Positions 1-9,550 of a stretch of 64,000 nt of DNA are shown here, piece by piece. The notes below the pieces were generated by a model. The model was not told the origin of the DNA and did no database searches. It saw nothing but the letters and a program-made list of their open reading frames with translations. A program made the translations under genes and the position numbers. The stretch lies in the NCBI RefSeq assembly GCF_026151205.1, contig NC_087078.1:11949118-12013117 (forward strand), written 5' to 3'. Numbering within the stretch: position 1 is the first letter of the stretch; each line of letters begins with the position of its first letter. The stretch comes from Bolinopsis microptera (taxonomy: Eukaryota; Ctenophora; Tentaculata; Lobata; Bolinopsidae).

Positions 1-1639
1 GTAAAATGTTCGTGAAATGATATTGCACGATGTTTCAGCATGGCATGGTCTTTCGTTTTACCAGAAACAACAAGTTTATTGCACCATAAGCAAAGATCGT
101 AGGTTGATGCTTTTGGGTTTTCAACAGATTTACGATTTCGCTGACTTTTTAATATGTCATTCATTAGCACCTCTTTTCTTATTGCAGGAGGGGCCTCACT
201 AGGTGCAAGAACTGATTCAAGTTGTATTTCCATCGGTTCTATTATATTGGCATGTTTTAGGGGAGGTGGGAAGGATTCAGCAGCAGAGCTGTCATCAGAC
301 TTTTTTCTGGATGGGTCATAGATAAGCGAAGGAATAATGTCGACTGTGTTCCCTGAAATTTAGAATATGCCATCGATTAAGTGTTAAAGGATAAGCTTTT
401 TATAGTGGTATTAAAATACAATAAACCACATCATGATTAGTGTGCATAGAAAAATCATCAAAAATTTCAACAGCAAGTGATGTGTTGGTATTATAAAATC
501 AGGTCGAAGTAGGGGCTGTATCATGATGTATCCTAGCCCTTCTGGCTTCGATCAGGGACATCCTACCAAAACATTCCTTACCTTGTGGCTGGAGTTCAGA
601 CAAAATCTGTTGCAAAGCTTCCACTGCAAACTTAGCTTCCTCATCACATCGAGAAAGCTCCTCAAGAAGCTTTTGTAGAATTTCAAGCCTGTCCTTAGTC
701 AATCCTTCAGAAGAGATGACCTGTAGTAAAAGTTTTCTTAGAATTTTTGTCATAATAAATAGACGGCCCCAACGTTAATGTGGCTCTTGCTATGTGTTGG
801 TTCAGCCGAATTAATTATTATGTAATCAAGTTTATTTTTATTTTTTAGTTAGTTGTCATCCGGCCAAACATTAAGCAACTTATATTGCAGTACCATTTAT
901 CAATTAGAATATCAAAATATGTCATTGTATTTTTGCATGGCTGAAATGTAACGCTTGATTTATATATATAATAATAATTAATTGAATTTCCAAATTAAAC
1001 AAATAAAGTTCACAAAGTTGTGATAGGGATGATGGGATTAAGATTAAATACTTTATCAGGGGGTTATTAACAATGCTGTATGATAGTTTCTCAGCAGCCT
1101 ATTGACTTATATTTACAAGAAATATTGATTTCACTCACAAAATGAGAAATTATAGTTGTGATAGCAGTGGTGATTGCTGCTGGCTGCTCCTGGCTAACAT
1201 TGTTTGATGTATTTGACTCAGAATTTTCATCAATAATTTGTTCAACTACAGTTTCAGTGACCATGGGCTCATCTGCAGTAGCACAGGTTTCAATCAGATT
1301 GGATTCAATATCTTCTTCCACCATAGCACAGGTTTCAACCGGGTTGGAACCAATACCTTCCACCTCCACTCCACAGGTTCCTATCAGGTTAGGTTCAATA
1401 CCATCCTCCACCATTGTACAAGTTTCAATCAAAGTGGAGTCAATACCTTCCTCCATCATTGCCTCATCAGTGGCAAAAGTTTCAATTACTATATCGGAGT
1501 CAGCTTCTGGCTCAATATTTTCTTCAATTATAACAGCAAGTTCTTTGTGTTCAGCCTCAGTCCTATCAGTGTTGTTCTCCTTATGAACAATAACTTCCGA
1601 CACCAGCTGTTCTAAGTCTTTCGTACATTCCATCTCCAT
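1..1639 (-). CDS. Partial zinc-finger protein gene, three exons seen, runs off the left edge
   Basis: I do not recognise the family. Three exons join in phase: 1639-1139 (ATG at 1639, donor GTGAGT), 720-582 (acceptor CTACAG, donor GTAAGG) and 352-1 (acceptor TTTCAG, open to the window edge). The first exon is strongly acidic and holds about four degenerate copies of a 19-20 residue unit built around ETC..VE..IE.NLI, roughly residues 55-135. The second is a short Leu- and Glu-rich helix. The third is a Pro- and Ser-containing linker followed by a C2H2-like motif: Cys-x2-Cys, 11 residues, His-x4-His. That spacing resembles BED or C2H2 fingers of transposon-derived DNA-binding proteins, which is inference. 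An acceptor-like CAG just before the first ATG means an upstream exon is possible. Confidence 0.55.
721..1138 (-). other. Intron of the partial zinc-finger gene
   Basis: AT-rich sequence between the GTGAGT donor after 1139 and the CTACAG acceptor before 720. No other feature seen. Confidence 0.4.
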
Positions 1640-1961
1640 ACTGTTAGCTGCAAAATGCTGTAATTAGTAAAACAAAATTTTATTTCATACCCACAATCAA
1701 TTCATATTTAGTTCAAAAAATAACCATTTCACAGATCAAGTGGTTTTATAATTTAATTAAATAATTTGTGATTATATGTGTACAAGTGATAAATCATTAA
1801 CTTAAAAATGTACAAAAAATACACAATTTTTACCTTGCAACACTGGTTCAGCGCGTGGCTGATCAAAAAAGTTTGGTTTATATTTACTAACTACAGTGTA
1901 CAGCTTACGCGTACATGAAAAGATAACTTACTGAATTGTTTAATACTAAATACATATTTAA

Positions 1962-3747
1962 AGGATGAGGGGACCTTGTGAAATTTTTTTTCTCGTGCAA
2001 ATCCATCTCTTACATTAATTATACTAGTAGGAACCCGTATTTAACCTTAAAATGGTGTCAAGACTCAAGAGACTAAAATAATTAATACCTATTTAATTCA
2101 CGTTTTTGACACCACTTGGGGTACCAAATTTAGGGCTCTAAAACTCCTATTTCTTGGCCAATTTTTTATTTTTTCATGCTGATTTGGAGGCCATTAAAGC
2201 ATTTGACCCCGTCAAAAAAGTTTCAGTTGTATATCTTTTACAGTTTTTGCGGAAATTCGCGTTAAAGTTGATGCCGTGGTGTCAGTAAAATGGCACGGAT
2301 AAATATATATCGTCTCGCTTTATATATAGTAAGATAAACCACTTTTGTGAAATCCACAAAGTTGTATTTCATTCGCACGCCGAGATATCCAATATACAAT
2401 TTGAACCTGTGACGTCACTTAAGGGTCCTGTTCTGATCTGCGCATATAGAAATGGGGGGAAGCCATGGGAAATTTTGGGGAATTATGATTTATGTAGGAT
2501 ACAAGGATACAAGGATACAAAAGTGATAATTATTATATTGAATTCACAATAGTTATAATTCTGAAATAATTTAAGTTAAGTTTTAGTTATTTACAAATGT
2601 GTAGGGATAAAATGTATGTATGAATTAATTATGGGGTTTTTCAAAATCCATTAAGGCATTCTCAAAAATAACACATAATTCCCCATAATTACTAAAATAT
2701 CCCCTGTGCCTTAACAATGTATGATAGATGCCATTCTGTGGTTGTATGGTGTTATATGGGCAATGAGGCAGTAGTCTGTTGTCGGGAAGACATTTTGCAA
2801 CATATTATGAATTATTTAAATATTATGTTTCTTATCATATTATAATTATAAACATATTATATTCAGTTAAACAAAAATTTCAGTTAAACAAAAATTTCAA
2901 TTTTTTGCCATTTACAGAATAAACAAGTTTACAATAAATCAATTTGATGTTTAATGGAATCCTAATTCAATGTGTAGTATAGCTGTCACTCTTTAAATAG
3001 ATTAGATATAGGTTGACGGGGCAAAGGAGTTAATTATATACTTATATATAAATCTGGAATCTGTTCACACTGTGAACCAGTCCTATAAAAAACCACAAAA
3101 AACCCTCCTAAATTAAATATTAAAAACGTCTCGAAATAATGAAAATAGTCATACAATTTAGAAATTTACCAAATTCTGAATATATACCTAAGAGAAAAAT
3201 ACCTACCTAAATTAATTTCTACCTGTAATTCGCTAAATATTAGGTAAATACATATATATAATAGGTTGTGGAGTCAGCACACGTTTACCAAAATCAAAAA
3301 TTTTTCAATAGGAGGAACCTGTGGCCCGAGAACACTGCATTAAATTTGTTTGTTGAAGGGGATTGTTTTCAAATGACAGCTGCATTATGTCATAATCGCT
3401 TGAGGTCCATGCCGAATCATTATAAGCATGTTGCAGCTTTAGGAGTACCGTAATCAGCTTGGTAAGACGCCGCGCCCTTATTTTGTAACTGATTTATACC
3501 GCACTGTAAAATTGAGCGCTACATAAACAACTAGTTGAATCCCTTATATTTATTTTCCATGAACTTTCAGATTAACTTCTCACTTTTTTGAATTTTACTT
3601 TTGGATCCAAGGCTCTGTGTTTATAGACACCGATTGAAGATAATATTAATATAACTGCAAAGCTTAAATATTACCCTGAAGCAATTATTACTTCAAAGAA
3701 ATTTGCACAAGTTCTTTAAAACAATCTACACCTAATTATGGCAATAT
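1962..3747. other. AT-rich, no supported gene
   Basis: Interior of the TTAA-flanked interval. It holds an AAGGATACAAGGATAC short repeat near 2500 and a small unrecognised open frame at 3268-3453 (plus, 61 residues, no ATG start). No conserved motif was seen. Confidence 0.3.
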
Positions 3748-3887
3748 TTAAAACGAAACTTCGGTTTTCAGCATGATCATAGTTTTTAGCAAAATATTGT
3801 AGGTTCCTAGCAAGTTCTCAACTTTTTGGAGATATGATGGGGATATAATATGAGGTAAGTAAAGAAAATGTACGAACAATAAATTAC

Positions 3888-4766
3888 CTGTCGGTTGAAA
3901 ATCAGGATCACCCGCATCATCATCACTGTAGTCATCTGCTGAGCTCAACTCTTGTAGGTCCTCCAGTGCTGATCCTCCCACTTGTGGTGTAGGGGAATCG
4001 CAGTCGCAGCAAGGAGTAGTCTGCACTACTATCGACTTGTACACAGTTGTCAAAGGGGCTGGAGTGGGTGGGTCAGGGATGATATCAGGCATTATCAGGT
4101 CTTCAGTTTCTTCAGCATTTTCAGGAGTACAAACTCTGGCATTTTCGTTGATCAGTTCTTGTATCCGAGCAAGCGGATTTGATTTTATCGCTGCACATGC
4201 AGGTCGTTTCGCTATAGGCGTCTCTTCTTCTGGTACTTGGGTGTGATGTCTCCGCTTCGTCCCATTCTCACGGTTTGTATTTGGAATAGAATCCGGCTTT
4301 AGCAATATCTGTAGACCTGCAGTTAAAATGTAAATAGTTTGAAATGTCTGAGTGAATTTGCAGTTCTATCCAGGAGTTATATAATTATAGTTATATGTAA
4401 TAGCAACTTGTAGGTTTCGGGCTCCAGTGTACACTGATGTCTGTACAACAATCTACAGTAGGGTTAGTTTTTGAAATGTCGACCATCAATGCCCCTGAAA
4501 AATGCCAAACCTTTAAGTGAATCAGGAGAAAGGATAGTCGACTTTAAGAAACAGCTTGTATTAAAGTCTTCATCTTCAAAATGGTCTGAACAAATGGTCG
4601 CTGATTTCGCCATGCTTTTCATGTCTTCCAGGCGTCGATCGACTCTCCTGATCCATTTGTTATTCAAGTTACTCTCTTTTGGGAACTTGTAAAATCTGAG
4701 AAAGTGTCTTTTGCTGCTCAAGTCTCCAGTCTTCTTTTTACAATTCCCAGCACAGCAATGTACCAT
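3888..4766 (-). CDS. THAP-domain zinc-finger protein, two N-terminal exons
   Basis: The first exon starts at the ATG at 4766 and encodes a clear THAP domain: MVHCC..NC near the start, the F..FP block, the invariant Trp after it, and CSDHF completing the C2CH zinc site. The closing AVPTIF-like motif is split off: exon 2 (4316-3888) begins with LLKPDSIPNT, which matches that position. Exon 1 can end at 4511 (donor GTTTGG) and join in phase. An earlier GTTTCT donor after FNTSC is also in phase and gives a spacing closer to human THAP1. Exon 2 continues with basic and then acidic low-complexity sequence and ends at a GTAATT donor. Later exons were not found. THAP domains bind DNA and are shared by host regulators and by P and Kolobok transposases. 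The TTAA-bounded surroundings favour transposon origin. Confidence 0.7.
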
Positions 4767-4854
4767 GTTATCGCATGAATGGTCCTAAGGTATGATATAA
4801 TTTAAATTTATTTTAATCTAATAATAGTTTCAGTTCCTACAAACAGTATGTTAG

Positions 4855-5256
4855 GTGAAAAAACAATTTTATCCTCAAACGGGTGAAGCTGGAGAACAAC
4901 AGGCGGCAGAGAAACAGCAGTGCGATTGTGAGTCAGTCAACTGCATTACAGACATTCATAGATTCAAAGCGTCAATTTGCGACGAGTCTGTTTTAGAACT
5001 CATCGCATATTCTGTGAATCGGAAGGAGTTCCTGGAAAAGGATGATGTTGAGAAAAGGAACAGGCTATACCGTTTCGCTGCTTACAGAACATTCTTCGGG
5101 ATACTGGAGCTGAACAGACTGGGTTAAGGACGGCGCTTCAGACTACCACAGTGTGTGGTGAGAGTTATCCGCAGAATGTACCCCAGCAAGTCAGGCAAAT
5201 ATGTTGGATTTAAATCACTAAACGAACAAGTTATGGAAAAGCTAAACATATATTAA
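4855..5256 (+). pseudogene. P2X7-type intracellular (ballast) zinc domain, interrupted by a stop codon
   Basis: The frame opens at a probable 3' splice site (GTTAG before 4855) and reads a Cys-rich start (CDCESVNC), then NRLYRFAAYRTFF, then LPQCVVRVIRRMYP and KSGKYVGFKS. These match the order of the P2X7 receptor C-terminal zinc-binding domain, which ends in C..RIRK.FP...G.Y.GFKSP. Both halves are in the same frame but separated by one TAA at 5125-5127, where relatives usually have Lys in LGKG, so a single AAA-to-TAA change would explain it. The frame then ends at 5256. No receptor channel segment is present, so this is the free-standing domain found in many invertebrate proteins, not a P2X channel. 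It lies head to head with the THAP gene, about 90 bp apart. Confidence 0.7.
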
Positions 5257-5995
5257 GCGGGTCGGTCAACACATCTTCTATTTCATATGTATTGTGCTCT
5301 GCCGATTGCAACACTTGATTTTATTGAATGCATATTATATTGTTCGTCGCACATTTCATTTGAAAATACATTCCTTTATTCTAGTATAAAGAAATATGCC
5401 GATTTTTAGTTGTGTCCATATTGGGTTTCAAACAAGTCAAAACAAAATAGCAGTTTGTGGTTTAGTTAGCGGATGCTACTTATCTTAGCTTATATAGAAA
5501 TACCTACTACATGTACAACTACAAGAAAGCTTTTCTGAGTTACATTTAACTATAGGGCACAAGAACAAATTTGTTTACAATTATCAAAATTTGTTGAGCC
5601 CAGCAGCTTTCTTTCCTCTCTTCCCCCGTCGTCTGCAGTGTGTGATTTTTGTCGATTTTTGTCGATGTCCGAGCTTTTATATTTATCTTTAGTTAATGGG
5701 TAACTTTCTGTGATTGGACTCGGTATTTTCGTCCCGGCCGAGTGGGACGATGCTTAAAGTAAAGTAAAGTAAAGTAAAATTTATGACATCACATCATCAC
5801 ACATGTCAACAAAATATCATCGCACTATATGAAAAAATATATAATAAATATTTCTCCACCAACATTAAATATTTATCAAATACAATATTTTAAAACAATT
5901 TTATCAAAAACATTATCCTATTTTAAAAACTTTCCAGTGGAATAAAGATTTATAAAACGCTTCTTTGCCACATAAGGATGGAACCAAAGATAATT
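5257..5995. other. No gene; LINE-like 3' tail with TAAAG repeats near 5755
   Basis: Sequence around 5700-5790 has a GTCCCGGCCGAGTGGGAC hairpin-like block followed by four to five AAGTA units, as at the 3' end of a non-LTR retrotransposon. The rest is AT-rich with nothing recognised. Confidence 0.3.
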
Positions 5996-6290
5996 TTAAT
6001 GTTTCTCTTTATTACTGACATAACTGGCTCCCTCAATTCTTATTAAAACTTCATTAGAAACATTCCAAAAAAAGCAATAATTTGTAATACTTTTAGAAAT
6101 CATATCTATCTTATATCCTTCTAATTTAATTTTAAAACCCAAAACTGTCACAGAGTTCTTGACGTCTGGAGGGAGTTTGTTCCAATATGGAATAACTCGC
6201 TCCGGGAGAAAGGACTTCTGGATATTCTTGACCTTTGTCACACTTTTACTACATCTATTGAATGAAACCAGATTAAGACCTGATCTGCTT

Positions 6291-6513
6291 TTGTCATACG
6301 TTGTATGACCCGCCGCACACGAAGTGCGCGGCTCCCCCTGTATCGTTGACGGATGTTACTCGTCTAAATTTCTTCGAAGTAGTATAGCGCGCGCCGCTTT
6401 CTTCTCGAAATGCCCGACGGCACGAGCTACGAAGTAGCGCGCGCCGGGCCAGATCATTAACAATGGTCAACCTGTATCGTCGAAGCGACAATGGGGGTCA
6501 CCACGTGATACAA
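6291..6513. mobile_element. hAT-type MITE copy 1, containing a second MITE
   Basis: Termini TTGTCATACGTTGTATGACC and GGTCACCACGTGATACAA form imperfect inverted repeats. The flanking target duplication ATCTGCTT is perfect at 6283-6290 and 6514-6521. The copy is longer than its two relatives because a 127-bp element (6345-6471) sits inside it. The host site is the LINE remnant. Confidence 0.85.
6345..6471. mobile_element. Second MITE family nested inside the hAT MITE
   Basis: Ends GTTGAC...GTCAAC with longer imperfect similarity (GTTGACGGATGTTA versus GTTGACCATTGTTA). CTGTATC occurs on both sides (338-344 and 472-478 of the 6000 block), a 7-bp duplication. An inverted relative lies at 6841-6960. 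Confidence 0.75.
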
Positions 6514-6840
6514 ATCTGCTTGGTCTGAACAAGTCTGAACCATAATCAGTCATACCATTAATTACCTTAAAAGCTTCAATAAGGTCCCCAACGTTCATTT
6601 ACGGTCTGCTTTCATAATTTAAACAATAGTGGGTTCTAAATAACAGCTTTAAACCGATTAAGTATGAATAAATGAAATACCTAAAAATCTACACTCCTAT
6701 AAAAATTTTAAAAAGCATGACTAATTTGTAGTAATGTATGATTTCTAGAAACTTTAAATTAAATTTGGCGCTCACAGGTCCTCATGAATATGTGATCGCT
6801 GCATGAGATTCTGTAAATTCGCAGAGCACCTACAAGCTTT

Positions 6841-6960
6841 GATCATTGTTAATGTTCTGGCCAGGCGCGCGCTACTTCGTAGCACTTGCCATCGGGCCAT
6901 TTCGAGAAGAAAGCGGCGCGCGCTACTTTGAGGAAATTTAGACGAGTAACATCCGTCAAC
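6841..6960. mobile_element. Inverted second copy of the GTTGAC-ended MITE
   Basis: The reverse complement of 6345-6471 matches along its length, including the GGCGCGCGCTACTTCGTAGC and GAGAAGAAAGCGGCGCGCGC blocks. Its left terminus is degraded. Confidence 0.75.
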
Positions 6961-7216
6961 TTCAAGCAGCAAGCCTTAATTATTCACCTTACTGAGGCAG
7001 TCAATCAACGCGCGGCTTTATTTTTATGATATCATGATATGTTTTGATTGTTATTAATAAATACAAAAATTTAAATTTGTTTTCCTAAAATTTGTTTTCC
7101 TATTAAAAAGAATTATTCGTGACTTAAACTTATTCAATGCAACCGAAGATACCGCTCCTGCAAAAGGTAACACGACGAAATTTGCTCTAACATCTAACCA
7201 GAGCCCTCTTGCTTGT

Positions 7217-7870
7217 TGTAGCGCGATGCGTTACTGTGCCGCGCCGCGCACTTAATAAGGCTTCTCACAGCGACAGATCGGCGAGATGCGCTACTGTGCC
7301 GCGCCGAGCTGCCATGAATTGACTTGTCATACGTTGTATGACCCGCCGCGCACGAAGTGCGCGGCTCCCCCTGTAGCGTCGAAGACTACTATAGTGAAAC
7401 GACCGTGGGGGTCACCACGTGATACAAGAATTGACATCGTCAATTAATCTCACTTGCAGTAGCGCGCGACCGCCGAAGGCGGCAAAGGAGGTATAGTAAG
7501 TATAGTATATTCTACTTGTGAAACAAGCGCGTCACGCAGTACGCGTATACACATGGCTATGTGAACGACGTAATTAAAACAGAACAGAACAAAATGCTGA
7601 CACAAGCGAAAGGTGCGCGCGCACGTTGGTCTCAACACATAAGTAGGGTGTGATTACCTGGGGACCCCAGGCTATTATGTTCATTAACATAGAGATTAGG
7701 CGGAATGACAGGCTGAGCGTGGCCCAGTAAAGGGGGTGCTTGTAGCGCGATGCGTTACTGTGCCGCGCCGCGCACTCAATGAGGCTTCTCACAGCGACAT
7801 CCTGGCTAGATCGGCGAAATGCGCTACTGTGCCGCGCCGAGCTGCCATGAATTGACATCGTCAATCAAAG
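7217..7870. repeat. Two direct copies of a GCGCGATGCG...CTGCCATGAATTGAC repeat
   Basis: Segments 7217-7323 and 7741-7860 are near-identical and each contains an internal doublet around TACTGTGCCGCGCCG. The second copy is flanked by AAAGGGGGTGC on both sides, which suggests a target duplication. The first copy was later hit by the hAT MITE at 7324. Confidence 0.6.
7324..7427. mobile_element. hAT-type MITE copy 2
   Basis: 104-bp element with the same termini as the copy at 6291. The 8-bp target duplication GAATTGAC is perfect at 7316-7323 and 7428-7435. Confidence 0.88.
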
Positions 7871-8309
7871 GGGGTGCACGATAAAAATAAACTTGCTCGG
7901 ATTTTCAAAATTTTTGTATCATTGTTTTCTAGAGACTGTGAGAATTTTCACAGTACCAAATTTGTCATACCTTTTTGGAATGATCAGTGAGTTTTGCCTA
8001 GGTGCCATATTCGATGGTGCGCGGCTTTTGGAACAAAATTAAGTGTAAAAGTCGCGTAATTTGACGAAATTCGTTGATTTTTGTCGTATTATATTATCAT
8101 ATTTTTGGTTCCTGAACATGAATCATGCTGAAAATTTGTCAGAACCTTCCAATAATACTTAACTACCGAACCTTAATTAGTTGGGAGAGATTGGCCTTGT
8201 ATTCAGTATTGATTAAGAGGTCTAAAAATGACAAAATAGGTATAAATCCGTTGATAACTCAAATTCTGACCATCGAAATCGCTCAAACTAATTTAGGTTC
8301 AGTAGAACA

Positions 8310-8412
8310 TTGTCATACGTTGTATGACCCGCCGCGCACGAAGTGCGCGGCTCCCCCTGTATCGTCGAAGATACTATAGTGAAGCGACCGTGGGGGTCAC
8401 CACGTGATACAA
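8310..8412. mobile_element. hAT-type MITE copy 3
   Basis: 103-bp element, TTGTCATACG to GTGATACAA. The 8-bp duplication GTAGAACA is perfect at 8302-8309 and 8413-8420. Confidence 0.88.
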
Positions 8413-8957
8413 GTAGAACAGAAGTGTTTACGTACGCTGACCAAATTTCAACAAAATTGTTATATGGGAAGTATTATAACTTTTTGATTATTAATTGTTT
8501 CCGAAATAATGTGCTGGCCGAAATAAGAGCTAAAAAACCATTCAATGGTCAGCGCGCGCGTCTTACGGTCGATGGCGCACTGCCTAACATAAGTGACGTC
8601 ACATCCCAAAATTGCTATAATATCTGATATCAGCTAATAAGAGCGCGGCGTGGTATTGCACGAATTATTGATTACACAGTCCGGTGTATTTTTTGATTCT
8701 ACACACTTTCTGCTTTCGCAGGACTTAAACGCGAATATTTGGAAGTAAATTCTATAAAGGTCCCCTCATCCTTTAAGTTGCATACCTCTCATAGTCATTA
8801 GGAAAAGCCTTTTCCGACCTGAGTGCAACGTGTATCATCCTGGTGACAGTAACCAAGCCTGCTTGTCTATTATAGGGGTCGTTCACATATTACGTAATCA
8901 GCCGAGGGGGAAGGGGGGTTTCCAACTTTCCAAATGCTTACGTGTTACGGTTGATTA

Positions 8958-8960
<3 letters not shown>

Positions 8961-9007
<47 letters not shown>
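8961..9007 (+). repeat. Poly-G tract, about 47 bases
   Basis: Uninterrupted G run. It can form G-quadruplex structures, and its length in an assembly is unreliable. Confidence 0.9.
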
Positions 9008-9009
<2 letters not shown>

Positions 9010-9126
9010 TGTTTTGGTCGTTGATTACGTTGAATAATAACAATTTGATATTTTAATTCAAATTCCACTCAATTTCACTCTGATAGTGATAAAATTTAGA
9101 AATTGATCGAATATTCGGCTATCACC

Positions 9127-9360
9127 TTAATAACACCAGAATGTGTGTGTGTGTGTGTGTCTGTCTGTCTGTCTGTCTGATCGTCTGTGTGTAATTTCCG
9201 AACGGTTATACAAAAAAAACGGTAATAGTTACGGGACTGGTTTTTTCGGTATAGTGCCGACAAAACTCTGACGAAGCCAATAGGCAAATTTTATAAAAAT
9301 CGGCCGGTGGTAAGTGGTTTAATTGATGGTTTTGTACCACAAAATATGTTACATAAAATG
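9127..9360 (+). repeat. Copy of a GT-microsatellite-bearing repeat, direct copy at 13123-13345
   Basis: Shares TAATAACACCAGAATGTGTG, a GT/CTGT microsatellite, and TAATTTCCGAACGG through TCGGCCGGTGGTAAGTGG with the copy at 13123. The two lie in the same orientation on either side of the large inverted repeat. Confidence 0.75.
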
Positions 9361-9550
9361 GCTTGAGAAGAACGGCAAGAGTTACGGGGCTAGCTCTCTC
9401 TCTCTCTCTCTGCATAATATTATTTAGCGTATATATTACATGGCGTATATATTACATGGTCATATAATACTATAAACTTATTAGGGGAGGGAGTGCTCAA
9501 ACGGTCTGTTTGGACTGTAGAGAGAGTTCATACTTTCATACGACAATGTA

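Larger units (their letters stand above)
5996..6600 (-). mobile_element. Non-LTR retrotransposon (LINE) reverse transcriptase C-terminal remnant, split by a MITE
   Basis: On the minus strand, 6600-6522 reads GDLIEAFKVINGM..Y, and 6290-5996 continues FLPERVIPYWNKLPPDV...F. This is the typical C-terminal order of LINE reverse transcriptases (GDLIE.FKI.NG, then F..RV...WN.LP..V). The two parts are in the same frame once the MITE at 6291-6513 and one copy of its 8-bp target duplication are set aside. There is no upstream polymerase core, so it is a dead 5'-truncated copy. Confidence 0.75.
1962..8772. mobile_element. Candidate 6.8-kb TTAA-type DNA transposon (Kolobok- or piggyBac-like), heavily invaded
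   Basis: Both ends show TTAA (1958-1961 and 8773-8776) directly followed by the same inverted terminus, AGGATGAGGGGACCTT, identical over 16 bp, with GAAATTT/AGAATTT just inside. I found no second copy of this terminus closer to either end, so the two ends most simply belong to one element. The interior contains a THAP-domain gene (minus) and a broken P2X7-type zinc domain (plus). Kolobok transposons are known for TTAA target sites and THAP-containing transposases, which fits. No DDE catalytic core was recognised. LINE and MITE insertions inside it show the copy is old. The alternative is two unrelated solo ends. Confidence 0.45.

Noticed and set aside
17-202. 61-residue plus-strand frame at the left edge
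   Set aside because: Antisense to the zinc-finger exon that joins in phase on the minus strand.
8830-9024. Glycine-run frame
   Set aside because: Poly-G translation.
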